The notes beneath the pieces are model-generated. The model saw only the letters and a list, made by a program, of their open reading frames with translations, made no database searches and was not told where the DNA came from. The position numbers and the translations under genes were made by a program. From Novosphingobium malaysiense (lineage in GTDB: Bacteria; Pseudomonadota; Alphaproteobacteria; Sphingomonadales; Sphingomonadaceae): 64,000 nt of DNA. This document shows positions 1 through 8,522 of the stretch, in pieces. The stretch is from assembly GCF_000802225.1 (NCBI RefSeq), contig NZ_JTDI01000007.1:62001-126000 (forward strand), in the 5' to 3' direction. How positions within the stretch are numbered: the stretch's first letter is position 1; every line of letters starts with the position of its first letter.

Positions 1-68
1 GGATAATCGCGGAAATGCAGCTTGAGTCCGTCGCGGCTCGACCAGAACCGATCTTCGAAATCCGTCAT
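1..68 (-). CDS. alpha/beta hydrolase, N-terminal fragment (cut by window edge)
   Basis: Only the first 22 codons are inside the window and the gene runs off the left edge. The fragment carries FWSSRDGLKLHFRDY, the kind of opening strand with which many sphingomonad alpha/beta hydrolases start. An AAGGAGG ribosome site lies about 13 bases before the ATG. The gene is divergent from selO, with about 65 bases between the two starts, so both promoters must sit in that gap. The catalytic triad is outside the window, so the family call rests on a short N-terminal resemblance only. Confidence 0.5.
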   Translation of the reverse strand, partial: MTDFEDRFWSSRDGLKLHFRDY

Positions 69-133
69 GCCGAAACGGCAACCTCCTTCGCACCCGGCTT
101 GATCGGCGGGCCAGCGCACCCCACTATCGCTTG

Positions 134-1543
134 ATGCGAAGCGAACCGCAAGCAAGTGCCTATCGCCCCGATCCGCGCATCGCGAAAATTGCCGACTGGA
201 TCGGCGATCCGGTGCCTGCTGCGGATTTCCCCCGGCACCAGTTGCGCTTCCGCAATGACCGCTGGGCCAGGGCTGTAGGGCTGGACGATCTCGACGATGC
301 CACGTGGATATCCCACCTCGGGCGTTTCGAACCCCTGCCGGACAATCTGCCGCAGCCGTTGGCCCTGCGCTATCATGGGCACCAGTTCCGGGCCTACAAC
401 CCCGACATCGGTGACGGCCGCGGCTTTCTCTTTGCCCAGATGCGCGATGCCGACGACCGCCTGCTCGATCTCGGCACCAAGGGCTCCGGCCGCACGCCCT
501 ACAGCCGCGACGGCGACGGCCGCCTGACACTCAAGGGCGCCGTGCGCGAGATCCTCGCCACGGAAATGCTCGAAGCGCTCGGCGTCAATACCAGCAAAAC
601 CTTCTCGGTGATCGAGACCGGCGAATCGCTTTGGCGCGGCGACGAACCCTCGCCCACCCGCTCGGCCGTGCTGGTGCGCCTTTCCCACGGACACATCCGT
701 ATCGGTACCTTCCAGCGCCTCCTGGCCCACGACGACAAGGAGCACATGGAGGCGCTCGTCGCCTATTGCCTGGAGACCTATCCCGGCGGGCAGCCGCCGG
801 CCGATGCGCCCGCCCGCGAGGAGCCCGCGGTCATCCTGATGCACCAGGTGGTCGAACGTCTGGCGGATCTTGCGGCAAGCTGGATGATCGCCGGATTCGT
901 CCACGGGGTGCTCAATACCGACAACATGAACATTTCGGGCGAAAGCTTCGATTATGGTCCCTGGCGCTGGCTGCCCAAATGGGACCCGCGCTTTACCGCC
1001 GCCTATTTCGATCATGGTGGGCTCTACGCCTTCGGACGTCAGCCGGAATCGGTTCTATGGAACTGCGGCCAGTTGGCCGTCGCCCTGCGCATGCTGACAG
1101 ACACCGAACCGCTGATCGCCGCACTCGACCGCTTCGGACCGCTCTACCAGCAGGCGATGGCGCGCCGATTTACCTGGCGTCTGGGGGTCGAAGCACAAGG
1201 GCTCGAAACAGACACCACGCTGATCCAGGCGGCCGAGCGCCACATGGTCGACAGCCAGCAGAGTCCGGACGATTTCTTCATTGCCCATCGCGGCGGGCGC
1301 GGCGCAGGTGACGATCAATTCGGAGAAATTCTGCGCCGCTACATCCCCGCCGCCGATACCGAGGCGGATATTTGGCACGCGAACGAGCCGCCAAACCTGT
1401 TGATCGAGGAAGTCGAACGGATTTGGTCAGCCATCGACGAGCATGACGACTGGGCGCCACTGCAAGAAAAGCTTGCGCAAATCCGCAACCTTGGCAGAAA
1501 TCTCGACGAACCGCCCGAGCCGTGCGGCCTGCAAACAATTTAA
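134..1543 (+). CDS. selO: SelO family protein adenylyltransferase (YdiU/UPF0061)
   Basis: The product is 469 residues, close to the 478 of E. coli SelO. SelO is a pseudokinase-fold enzyme that transfers AMP from ATP to Ser, Thr or Tyr of target proteins and is linked to oxidative stress. Visible family blocks are YHGHQF near residue 80, GTKGSGRTPYSRDGDG near 115, and HGVLNTDNMNISG followed by DYGPW near 257-275, which hold the metal-binding Asn and Asp. An in-frame TTG lies directly before the chosen ATG; no clear ribosome site separates the two. Some bacterial SelO proteins end in a redox-active CxxC or CxxU; here the tail ends PCGLQTI with a single Cys, so that feature looks absent. The next gene follows after a gap of about 85 bases. 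Confidence 0.9.
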   Translation: MRSEPQASAYRPDPRIAKIADWIGDPVPAADFPRHQLRFRNDRWARAVGLDDLDDATWISHLGRFEPLPDNLPQPLALRYHGHQFRAYNPDIGDGRGFLFAQMRDADDRLLDLGTKGSGRTPYSRDGDGRLTLKGAVREILATEMLEALGVNTSKTFSVIETGESLWRGDEPSPTRSAVLVRLSHGHIRIGTFQRLLAHDDKEHMEALVAYCLETYPGGQPPADAPAREEPAVILMHQVVERLADLAASWMIAGFVHGVLNTDNMNISGESFDYGPWRWLPKWDPRFTAAYFDHGGLYAFGRQPESVLWNCGQLAVALRMLTDTEPLIAALDRFGPLYQQAMARRFTWRLGVEAQGLETDTTLIQAAERHMVDSQQSPDDFFIAHRGGRGAGDDQFGEILRRYIPAADTEADIWHANEPPNLLIEEVERIWSAIDEHDDWAPLQEKLAQIRNLGRNLDEPPEPCGLQTI

Positions 1544-1629
1544 GCCCGCGCGTTAGCACCCCGGTAGGAATACTTGTGGCATAGACTGCCAAATCTAGAA
1601 CTTTCTTGGATAACGGATTGTTAGCCGTA

Positions 1630-3099
1630 ATGGACGGTGCAGCAGCAAGTTCAGCAACAATAGCCAGCGATCGAGGCCCCGTGTCTGAATCAAGCAAGGC
1701 CGAAATCATTTCCTATGAGCCGGCGACCGGTGCCGAGATCTGGCGCGGACCCGTGTGCGAGATCGACGATGTCGTGTCGCGTGCGCGCCGCGCGTGGCCG
1801 GGCTGGGCAGCCCAGCCGCTGTCTACCCGCATGGAACTGGCCCGCCGCTTCGCCAATGAAGTGCGCAAGGACGCGGACAAGCTTGCCACCAGCATTGCCC
1901 GGGAAGTCGGCAAGCCGCTTTGGGAGGCCAATGCCGAAGTCGAGCAAGTGATCAACAAGGTCGAAGTCTCGATCCGCGCCTACGCAGAACGCACGAGTCA
2001 GCGAAAGCTCGATTCGGCCCTCCAGGGAACGATGGCGGTGCGCCACAAGCCGCATGGCGTGCTGGTCGTGCTCGGCCCATACAACTACCCGGCCCATCTG
2101 CCCAACGCGCACATCGTACCCGCGCTGATCGCGGGCAACGTCGTGATCTTCAAGCCCAGTGAAAAGGCCCCTGCCTCTGGCGAAATCCTTGCGCGCTGCT
2201 TCAACCGTGCCGGAATTTCCGCCGCGGTCATGCAGTTTGCACCCGGCGGGCCGACAGAAGGCCAGGCCCTGATCTCGCACGATGGCGTCGACGGCGTTCT
2301 GTTTACCGGTTCGGCCAATACCGGCATCGCCATCAATCGCCGGCTCGCCACGCGACCCGACAAGATGGTCGCGCTGGAAATGGGCGGCAATAACGCGATG
2401 GTCATGTGGGACACGCCCAAGCTGACCGACGCCGCCGCGCTGATCGTGCAGTCCGCCTTCGCCACTACCGGCCAGCGGTGTACCGCCGCGCGCAGGCTGA
2501 TCGTCAAGAATTCGATGTACGATGCCGTCATCTCGGAAGTGAAGGCTCTGGCCGACCGGGTGATCTTCGGTGCACCGTTCGACGAGCCGGCGCCTTTCAT
2601 GGGTCCGGTAATCGACAATGCCGCCGCCGACGGGCTTTCCGAAAGCTTTCTCTATCTGATGAGCAACGGCGGCAAGGCGATCAAGCACCTCGTGCGCCCC
2701 GACGAATCGCTGCCCTTCCTCAGCCCGGCGATCATCGACACGACGGCGATGAAGGACCGCCCCGACGTCGAGCTGTTCGGTCCGATCCTGCAAGTCATCC
2801 GCGTGGAAGACTTCGACGAGGCCATTGCCGAAACCAACAACACGCGCTTCGGCCTGGCCGCATCGCTGATCGGCGGCACTCCCCAGGAATACAACAAATT
2901 CTGGGCCAACGCCCGCGCCGGTCTCGTCAACTGGAACCGCGCCACGGTGAACCCCAGCCACGCGGCGCCGATGGGCGGCATCGGCCTATCGGGCAACCAC
3001 CGCCCCACCGGCTACTATGCTGCCGACTACTGCGCCTATCCGGTCGCCTCGGGCGAAATGGAACAGCCGCGCGCGATGATCGGCGTCGGCCTCAAGTAA
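1630..3099 (+). CDS. astD: succinylglutamate-semialdehyde dehydrogenase (AstD-type aldehyde dehydrogenase)
   Basis: This NAD(P)-dependent aldehyde dehydrogenase of about 489 residues resembles AstD, which oxidises N-succinylglutamate semialdehyde in the arginine succinyltransferase pathway. The block GPYNYPAHLPNAHIVPAL near residue 155 is typical of AstD rather than other dehydrogenases. The general base lies in ALEMGGNN (Glu near 250) and the catalytic Cys in TTGQRCTAARR (near 284). Alternative starts are TTG at 1606 and GTG at 1681; the conserved domain begins at about the GTG, and no candidate has a strong ribosome site. No astA, astB, astC or astE is nearby, so the enzyme may serve another semialdehyde. 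A strong hairpin follows the stop. Confidence 0.85.
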   Translation: MDGAAASSATIASDRGPVSESSKAEIISYEPATGAEIWRGPVCEIDDVVSRARRAWPGWAAQPLSTRMELARRFANEVRKDADKLATSIAREVGKPLWEANAEVEQVINKVEVSIRAYAERTSQRKLDSALQGTMAVRHKPHGVLVVLGPYNYPAHLPNAHIVPALIAGNVVIFKPSEKAPASGEILARCFNRAGISAAVMQFAPGGPTEGQALISHDGVDGVLFTGSANTGIAINRRLATRPDKMVALEMGGNNAMVMWDTPKLTDAAALIVQSAFATTGQRCTAARRLIVKNSMYDAVISEVKALADRVIFGAPFDEPAPFMGPVIDNAAADGLSESFLYLMSNGGKAIKHLVRPDESLPFLSPAIIDTTAMKDRPDVELFGPILQVIRVEDFDEAIAETNNTRFGLAASLIGGTPQEYNKFWANARAGLVNWNRATVNPSHAAPMGGIGLSGNHRPTGYYAADYCAYPVASGEMEQPRAMIGVGLK

Positions 3100-3108
3100 A
3101 GCGGTATA

Positions 3109-3142
3109 GGACTCTTCCCGTCCCCCTGGTCGGGAAGAGTCC
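3109..3142. terminator. bidirectional terminator hairpin
   Basis: A perfect 12-base-pair stem (GGACTCTTCCCG / CGGGAAGAGTCC) with a 10-base loop lies between two convergent genes, astD and the lipoprotein gene. No long T-run follows on either strand, but the position and stem strength fit a shared terminator. Confidence 0.75.
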
Positions 3143-3155
3143 GGACCTGCGGATT

Positions 3156-3869
3156 TTATTCGCCGCTGGTCACCAGATCGACTTCGGTGATTCCGCTGCC
3201 CAGCTTGCGAGCGTAGATGACATAGGCCTTGCTACCCTTGCGGCCGCCAAGCACGTGGTCGTCGCCATCAAGCTTGTACTCGGCGCTGTACCCAGCCTGC
3301 CCCGCCTTGGTGTAGTAGAAGCTGATCACGTCGTCGGGCGTGACCGGCGTCGCGAAATTGACCACCCTCAGGGAACAGTTGCTGCTGTCGATGCCGGCGG
3401 CCTCCTGCACGGCGCCGCGCGGATAGACGGGAATCTCGGACGGCAGCTTGGCCGCCCAGGTGTTGGAGTACTCGGCCTTGGCGGCGCAGTCGGTATGCGC
3501 GAGCTTCGAGGCTTGCGCGATTTGCGCAGCGGTAGCAGCTGCCTCGGTCAATTCGGCAGCGCCGCCACTGGCGGGCTGCGGGGCGGGCTTGAGATTGCCG
3601 CCCACGGCAGCGGCAGCCTTTTCCTTGGCGTCCGCGATCGCCTCGGGCGACCGGTCCTCGGGCGGCAGAGTGATTTGTCCACTGTTGGCACCCACGGCAG
3701 CGCCATCCTGCCCGGCCATGTCCGGATCGACCATGATCTGGTCGCCCAGCGCTCCGCTCATCGCCGGATCGGTTTCGGTGCCGGTGGGCGTCTTGTCGTC
3801 GGAGCCGCAACCGGCAAGAAGCAGCGTACCGGCAAGGCCGAAAGCCATCAAACGGGCGAAAGTCTTCAT
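3156..3869 (-). CDS. predicted lipoprotein of unknown function
   Basis: The 237-residue product begins MKTFARLMAFGLAG and has the lipobox LLAG-Cys at about residues 17-21, so it should be lipidated and anchored in the envelope. The ATG at 3869 is chosen over one five codons earlier because GAGGAA lies 9 bases before it and the signal peptide then has normal length. The middle (residues 70-125) is rich in Ala, Gly and Pro and probably disordered. The C-terminal half, from about VYPRG to the end, looks like a compact beta-rich domain and contains two Cys that could pair. I do not recognise the family. It is convergent with astD and shares its terminator. Confidence 0.8.
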   Translation of the reverse strand: MKTFARLMAFGLAGTLLLAGCGSDDKTPTGTETDPAMSGALGDQIMVDPDMAGQDGAAVGANSGQITLPPEDRSPEAIADAKEKAAAAVGGNLKPAPQPASGGAAELTEAAATAAQIAQASKLAHTDCAAKAEYSNTWAAKLPSEIPVYPRGAVQEAAGIDSSNCSLRVVNFATPVTPDDVISFYYTKAGQAGYSAEYKLDGDDHVLGGRKGSKAYVIYARKLGSGITEVDLVTSGE

Positions 3870-3923
3870 CGTCGCGTTCCTCATTTCGCTGCACCACGAG
3901 AGCGCAGCGCTTCGCCTTTATCC

Positions 3924-3950
3924 GTTGAAAGGGCGATCAACGCTTTCAAC
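3924..3950. promoter_or_regulatory. inverted repeat, possible operator before the lipoprotein gene
   Basis: GTTGAAAG and CTTTCAAC form perfect 8-base arms separated by 11 bases, about 55 bases upstream of the lipoprotein start. The size and AT-rich arms are like a dimeric repressor site. The rest of the 3870-4142 gap shows no gene. Confidence 0.35.
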
Positions 3951-4142
3951 CAGACGCGAAAAGTGGCGGAATTGCGAGTCGTAAGCAACCGGCGTCCCAA
4001 TTCGGGAAGAGCGCGGCGCAAAAGGTTGAGGGCGCCCGCGCTACACGCAGACGCCCTCCCGCCCGGGCACGCAGGGCTGCGGCCGGACGGTCCCCCACGC
4101 GTCGCCGTCCGCGTGAAGAACCGATTTTCAGATCATGTCAGG

Positions 4143-4562
4143 TCAGCGGCAGCGGGAATCGCCACGGTCGATCTCGCGTCCGAGCAGCGCGCCACCGACC
4201 GCGCCCAGCAATGTGCCCAGCGTGCGATCGCGACCGCCGTCGATTTCCCGGCCCAACAGCGCACCTGCTGCACCGCCGATGATGAGCCCGGTCGTGCCGT
4301 CCTGCTTGCGGCAATAGTAGCGGCCGTCGCGGCCACGCCAGGTTCGCGTGTTGCGGTAGACCGGCTCACCGTAGCTGCGGTAGTTGCCGCGATATCCGCG
4401 ACGCCGGTCTTCACGCGAATAGCGCTCGCGGCTGTGATTGTAGGTTTGTTCACCTGGCGCATGGAACTGTGTGTCGAACGCCGGGCTTGCCGATGCCGGA
4501 GCGGCCACTGCAAGGCTCGCGGCCGCCGCAGCCAGGGCCGTAAACTTGTTGAATGCGTTCAT
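4143..4562 (-). CDS. secreted glycine-zipper envelope protein
   Basis: The 139-residue protein has a cleavable signal peptide (MNAFNKFTALAAAAASLAVA, cleavage near ASA-SPA). The middle is Arg/Tyr-rich (YSREDRRRGYRG and similar). Two near-identical glycine-zipper repeats follow: GLIIGGAAGALLGREIDGG near 95-113 and TLGTLLGAVGGALLGREIDRG near the C-terminus. This is the layout of small outer-membrane glycine-zipper (Rick_17kDa/YMGG-like) proteins, which insert in or stabilise the outer membrane. The ATG is set by GAGGAG 7 bases upstream. The exact function cannot be told from sequence. Confidence 0.8.
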   Translation of the reverse strand: MNAFNKFTALAAAAASLAVAAPASASPAFDTQFHAPGEQTYNHSRERYSREDRRRGYRGNYRSYGEPVYRNTRTWRGRDGRYYCRKQDGTTGLIIGGAAGALLGREIDGGRDRTLGTLLGAVGGALLGREIDRGDSRCR

Positions 4563-4632
4563 CTCATTTCTCCTCGCACGTGAGGGGCGGACCGGGCTGT
4601 CTCGACTCGATCCGTGCCACGCATTCATCTTT

Positions 4633-4655
4633 AGGCCGTTTAATATGAACGGCCT
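4633..4655. promoter_or_regulatory. inverted repeat upstream of the glycine-zipper gene
   Basis: AGGCCGTT and AACGGCCT are perfect 8-base arms around an AT-rich 7-base spacer, about 70 bases before the glycine-zipper start. On the minus strand a CTGACA box and a CATATT box overlap it, so it could be an operator over a promoter; it could equally be a transcript hairpin. Confidence 0.35.
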
Positions 4656-4790
4656 GCAACGGCGCTGTCAGATTTGGCTTAATCGACGAAGCGAGCGGAA
4701 GATTGCGATGAAACGATAGTCTTGCCGGGGCGAGGCCAGACCTTTATGCGCCCCCCGGTCGGGCCAAAGCCCCTCCCCCCAGAGTTCGTC

Positions 4791-5714
4791 ATGCCAAGCA
4801 CCATTCCCTCCCGCCTGGGCGGCCTCGCCCAGGGCCTGAGCGCATATCTGATCTGGACCCTGTTCCCGCTCTACTTCGCGCTGCTAAAAACCGTCTCGCC
4901 GTTCGAGGTGGTGGCGTGGCGCATCCTGTTCACGCTGCCGTTCTGCATCGCGATTATCGCGCTGTTACGGCAGGGCCGCGAGTTGCGTGCAGCCTTGAGC
5001 AACCCGCGCATCCTGGGGGCCTTGGCCGTGAGCGGGACGCTGATCGGCACAAACTGGCTGGTCTATGTTATCGCGGTAATGCACGGCCATGTGCTTGCGG
5101 CGAGCCTCGGTTATTACATCAACCCGCTGCTGAACGTGCTTACCGGGGCGATTTTCCTGCGCGAACGCCTCTCCCGGCTGCAATGGTTCGCCGTCGCTTT
5201 AGCGGCGATCGGCGTCGCCCTGCTGGCCAACGATGCCCTGGCGACGCTGTGGATCAGCGTCACGCTGGCCCTCGCCTTTGCCGGATACGGACTCACGCGC
5301 AAGCTCGCTCCGGTTGCTTCGCTTCCGGGCCTCACCATCGAAACCGTGGTCCTGCTGGTCCCGGCTTCGGCGCTGCTGGCTTGGCAGGCGACGACCCCGG
5401 AAGGCCTGAGCATGGGCACCAGCGTGGATCTCAGCCTGCTGCTGGCCTGCGCCGGCGTGCTGACCGGCATCCCGCTCTTGCTGTTCGCCAGCGCCGCCAG
5501 AAAGCTCGACTTTTCGGTGTTGGGGTTTCTTCAGTTCGTGACCCCGACGGGTTTGTTCCTTCTCGGCCTGTTCGTTTTCGACGAACCGCTCAGGCCGGTT
5601 CAGCTCGTGTGCTTCCTGTTCATCTGGACCGCGATCGGCTTGTTCTGCTGGGACATGCTAGCACGCAACCGGTCCGCGCGGTCTGCGGGATTACAGAGCG
5701 CCGGCGAAGCGTAG
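4791..5714 (+). CDS. rarD: EamA/RarD family transporter
   Basis: The 307-residue inner-membrane protein has about ten hydrophobic segments and matches RarD, a subgroup of the drug/metabolite transporter superfamily. Recognisable blocks are GLSAYLIWTLFPLYFALL at the N-terminus, EVVAWRILFTLPF near 40, GTNWLVYVIAV near 85, and SLGYYINPLLNVLTGAIFL near 110. The substrate is unknown; the chloramphenicol-sensitivity link of the name is historical. ATG 4791 is taken because translation from 4722 or 4746 would add a Pro-rich stretch that does not belong to the family; its ribosome site is weak. The 3' end overlaps the end of the convergent dihydroorotase gene by 24 bases. Confidence 0.85.
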   Translation: MPSTIPSRLGGLAQGLSAYLIWTLFPLYFALLKTVSPFEVVAWRILFTLPFCIAIIALLRQGRELRAALSNPRILGALAVSGTLIGTNWLVYVIAVMHGHVLAASLGYYINPLLNVLTGAIFLRERLSRLQWFAVALAAIGVALLANDALATLWISVTLALAFAGYGLTRKLAPVASLPGLTIETVVLLVPASALLAWQATTPEGLSMGTSVDLSLLLACAGVLTGIPLLLFASAARKLDFSVLGFLQFVTPTGLFLLGLFVFDEPLRPVQLVCFLFIWTAIGLFCWDMLARNRSARSAGLQSAGEA

Positions 5715-7016
5715 CGGCTCGCCCAGCGCCTGATTGGCCAACTGGCCTTCCCACATCGCGGCGTGGCCGCGCACGATCGTCCCGACGACACGCCCGTCGA
5801 GTTCCATGCCGGTAAACGGCGACCAGCCGCAGCGGCTTTCCACCCAGTCCTCGGTCACGGTGAACTTGCCCTTGCGGTCGACCACGGTGAAGTCGGCATC
5901 GTAGCCGGTGGCGATGCGCCCCTTGCCGACGAGGCCGAACACGCGCTGCACGCCGGCGGAAGTCATGTCGATCAGCCGCTCCAGCGTCATGTTGCCCTTG
6001 GCGACGTGATCGAGCATCAGCGGCAGCAGCGTCTGCACACCCGGCATGCCCGAAGGACTGGCCGGATAGCTCTTGGCCTTTTCTTCCTTGGTGTGCGGCG
6101 CATGGTCCGACCCGATGACGTCGGGCACGCCCTGCCGCAGCCAGTGCCACAGCCCGTCACGATGCGCGGCCGAGCGGATCGGCGGGTTCATCTGCGCATA
6201 GGACCCGAGCCGCGGATAGGCATCTTCGGCCGCGAGCGTGAGGTGCTGCGGGGTGACTTCGCAAGTCGCGATATCGCGGTGCTGCGCGATCAGTTCGAGT
6301 TCCGCCGGGGTGGTGACGTGAAGGATATGGATCGGCCGCCGCGCCTGGCGCGCCAGCCGCAGGATGCGCCTGGTCGCCAGCATCGCGCTTTCATCGTCGC
6401 GCCAGACGGGGTGACTGGAAGGATCGCCCTCGACCCGCTCGCCCTTGCGCTCGTTCATCCGCGCTTCGTCCTCGGCATGGATGGCGACGCGGCGGCGGCC
6501 ATGCGCCAGCACCCGGGCGAGTTGTTCGTCCTCGGCCACCAAGAGGTTACCGGTCGAGGCGCCCATGAAGATCTTCACGCCGGCGGTGCCCGGGATGCGC
6601 TCCAGGTCGCCCAGCTCCTCGGCATTCTCCGCCGTCGCGCCGACATAGAAGGCGTGGTCGCAGTACATGCGGTGATGGCCGCGTTCGAGCTTGTCGTGCA
6701 CGCGCATCACCGTGTCGGTGTTGGGATTAGTGTTGGGCATTTCGAACACGGCGGTCACGCCGCCCATCACCGCCGCGCGGCTGCCGCTTTCAAGGTCTTC
6801 CTTGTGCTCCAGCCCCGGCTCGCGGAAATGGACCTGGCTGTCGATGACGCCCGGCAGCACGTCGAGCCCGGTACAATCGATCCGGCGCGCCGCATCGGGA
6901 TAGCTGCCCACGCCCACGATCTTGCCGTCACGCACAGCGACATCGGCCACGGCGGCGCCGTTGGGCGTGTGGACCATTCCGCCGGAAAGCACGAGTTCGG
7001 GGGCAGTTGCGGTCAT
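5691..7016 (-). CDS. pyrC: dihydroorotase (class I)
   Basis: Dihydroorotase closes carbamoyl-aspartate to dihydroorotate in pyrimidine synthesis. The 441-residue protein has the amidohydrolase barrel landmarks: IDSQVHFREPG near 60, the lysine to be carboxylated in KIFMGAST near 150, HAEDE near 180, ILHVTTP near 230, and the catalytic Asp in GSDHAPHTKEEK near 305. The first metal His of the usual DxHxH is Gln here (DSQVH). I know this variant from other proteobacterial PyrC proteins, so it is probably active. pyrE lies 20 kb away and no other pyr gene is adjacent. The 3' end overlaps rarD. Confidence 0.9.
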   Translation of the reverse strand: MTATAPELVLSGGMVHTPNGAAVADVAVRDGKIVGVGSYPDAARRIDCTGLDVLPGVIDSQVHFREPGLEHKEDLESGSRAAVMGGVTAVFEMPNTNPNTDTVMRVHDKLERGHHRMYCDHAFYVGATAENAEELGDLERIPGTAGVKIFMGASTGNLLVAEDEQLARVLAHGRRRVAIHAEDEARMNERKGERVEGDPSSHPVWRDDESAMLATRRILRLARQARRPIHILHVTTPAELELIAQHRDIATCEVTPQHLTLAAEDAYPRLGSYAQMNPPIRSAAHRDGLWHWLRQGVPDVIGSDHAPHTKEEKAKSYPASPSGMPGVQTLLPLMLDHVAKGNMTLERLIDMTSAGVQRVFGLVGKGRIATGYDADFTVVDRKGKFTVTEDWVESRCGWSPFTGMELDGRVVGTIVRGHAAMWEGQLANQALGEPLRFAGAL

Positions 7017-7202
7017 CGGCTAGTCTCTCCGCTGTCCAGGGTTACACGCAGTTGACACGGGTGACACGGTCCAGAAGCAAGCCGCCGAACCGCATTCCGG
7101 CTCGGACCTAGGCTTACCGTGGAGATCGTGCAAGGAGGGGGCGCCGGCGTCATGCCGCCATTCTGCCACAGCCGGCAGCGTGTAGGACAGGCCCTTGGCC
7201 GT

Positions 7203-7880
7203 TCAGCGACCCGCGCCCTTGCGCAGCAGGGCCTGGACGAAGGCGTCGAGATCGTCGACTTCGACATCGAGCACTTCGTTCCAGTCGGCCAGAACCGCCT
7301 GGATGTCCTCGCGGCTGTATGCGGCCTGCGGCGAAAGCGGCACGCGCGGCGGACGGTGGGGCCAGGGGTGGCCCGTCAGGTTGTTGAACAGCCAGCCGAC
7401 GCCGCTGAGCAGGAACACGTTCGCCGCGATCGGCAGCATGAAGGCCGCGCCCCAGGGGACCTTTCCCGTCGCTCCCAGGGCGCAGAGCAGCGCGCAGGCG
7501 CCTCCGGGCGGATGCAGGCAACGCGCCAGCGACATGACGGCGATCGCGATGCCCACGCCCAGACTGGCGGCCAGCCAAGGATCACCCAGTGCATGTCCTG
7601 CGCCAAGGCCGATGATAGCCGAAATCAGGTTGCCGCCGATGACCGGCCAGGGTTGCGCCAACGGACTGGCCGGCACGCAGAACACCAGCACCGCCGACGC
7701 CCCTAGCGGTGCCACCAGAAACGGGAGCAGCGCGGCCCTGCCGCCCACCAGCAGCAGGGTCACGGCTCCTGCCACAGCTATGCCCAGTCCCGCTCCCACG
7801 GCGTTGCGCGCCCAGCCCAGGTGGCCGACCGCCATGCGGCCCCAGTTGGCCTGCGACGTCCGTTCCGGTAATTGCGACAC
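7203..7880 (-). CDS. HPP family integral membrane protein
   Basis: The 225-residue protein has four to five membrane segments and the HPP motif that names the family, as ARCLHPPGGACAL near residue 120, plus APLGASAVLVF near 58. HPP proteins have been tied to nitrite transport in plastids and cyanobacteria; a role here is not established. The last 50 residues are soluble and hydrophilic, ending in an Asp-rich helix (DVEVDDLDAFVQALL). It is in the same orientation as, and downstream of, the small protein gene at 7990-8334, with a hairpin between them, so it probably has its own promoter. Confidence 0.8.
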   Translation of the reverse strand: MSQLPERTSQANWGRMAVGHLGWARNAVGAGLGIAVAGAVTLLLVGGRAALLPFLVAPLGASAVLVFCVPASPLAQPWPVIGGNLISAIIGLGAGHALGDPWLAASLGVGIAIAVMSLARCLHPPGGACALLCALGATGKVPWGAAFMLPIAANVFLLSGVGWLFNNLTGHPWPHRPPRVPLSPQAAYSREDIQAVLADWNEVLDVEVDDLDAFVQALLRKGAGR

Positions 7881-7949
7881 GATCCCTCCCTTGTGGCAGG
7901 GGCGCTATGCCCGATCCCATGCCGGACGGCGACACAGGCATTTCACGGA

Positions 7950-7972
7950 GTTGAAAAGGTCAGCTTTTCAAC
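7950..7972 (-). terminator. terminator-like hairpin
   Basis: GTTGAAAAG and CTTTTCAAC form a perfect 9-base-pair stem with a 5-base loop, 18 bases after the stop of the upstream minus-strand gene. No U-run follows, but the tight AT-rich stem and its position fit transcription termination before the HPP gene. Confidence 0.5.
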
Positions 7973-7989
7973 CTGCACCGTGGATCAGG

Positions 7990-8334
7990 TCAGAACGCCA
8001 CCTTCACGCCGACCATGACGCGGTTGCTGACGGAGCCATCCGGCATCGCCGCCGAATCGACGTGCAAGTCGAGCGAGGCTCCTCCCCCCAGATCCACCTC
8101 GGCACGCGGCAGTCCGCCTTGCGTCACGTAAGTGTCCGGCAAGGGGCGCAGCCGGTTCGCTTCGGGATCGGGTGCGCAGACCACGATCTCGTGCCCGGAA
8201 GACAAGGGGCAGCGCGGCTTCACCACCTTCAGGTCGAGGCCCACGTCGTCGCCGGAGACGTCGGCCAGGTCGAACGGCACCGGTGCCTGTGCCATGACAA
8301 CAGGACTATCGGGGGGAAGATCGACGGGGGGCAT
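7990..8334 (-). CDS. small conserved protein of unknown function
   Basis: The 114-residue product holds the short block GHEIVVCAPD near residue 48 followed by NRLRPLPDTY, a pattern I associate with small uncharacterised sphingomonad proteins. The C-terminus (SNRVMVGVKVAF) reads like an edge beta strand and could suggest an envelope beta-structure. The ATG at 8334 has GAGG 5 bases upstream and is preferred to the GTG two codons earlier, whose ribosome site would be too close. A clear signal peptide is not visible, so its location is uncertain. Confidence 0.55.
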   Translation of the reverse strand: MPPVDLPPDSPVVMAQAPVPFDLADVSGDDVGLDLKVVKPRCPLSSGHEIVVCAPDPEANRLRPLPDTYVTQGGLPRAEVDLGGGASLDLHVDSAAMPDGSVSNRVMVGVKVAF

Positions 8335-8432
8335 CGGCACCTCGCAGGCAACAGCAATGCACCTTGCCCTCGCAAACGTGGCGAATTCGCGGCAGCCGCT
8401 CCCTTCCGCCGATTAACTTTGCGCAACCAAGA

Positions 8433-8506
8433 CGGCCCGGCCCGCCCCTGCTGGGGCGAACCGGGCCGATCGGCGCCCGCAAGGGCCAAGGGGCCGGGCG
8501 GGCGCC
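8433..8506. terminator. two adjacent GC-rich hairpins
   Basis: The first hairpin pairs CGGCCCGG (8433-8440) with CCGGGCCG (8461-8468). The second pairs GGCGCCCGC (8472-8480) with GCGGGCGCC (8498-8506). Both are perfect and lie just after the nitroreductase stop on the minus strand. They probably end the pirin-nitroreductase transcript although no U-run follows. Confidence 0.5.
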
Positions 8507-8522
8507 GCGGGGGGATTGAAAA

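Noticed and set aside
65..1015. Minus-strand frame of 316 codons over selO
   Set aside because: Antisense shadow of selO; the plus-strand protein has all SelO motifs.
2406..4583. Open plus-strand frame of 725 codons
   Set aside because: It runs out of frame through astD and antisense to the lipoprotein and glycine-zipper genes; no coherent protein pattern is seen.
5691..7016. Gln in place of the first metal His of dihydroorotase (DSQVH)
   Set aside because: At first it looked like a dead active site, but the same DxQVHFREPG form occurs in other proteobacterial PyrC proteins, and all other ligands are present, so it is a known variant.
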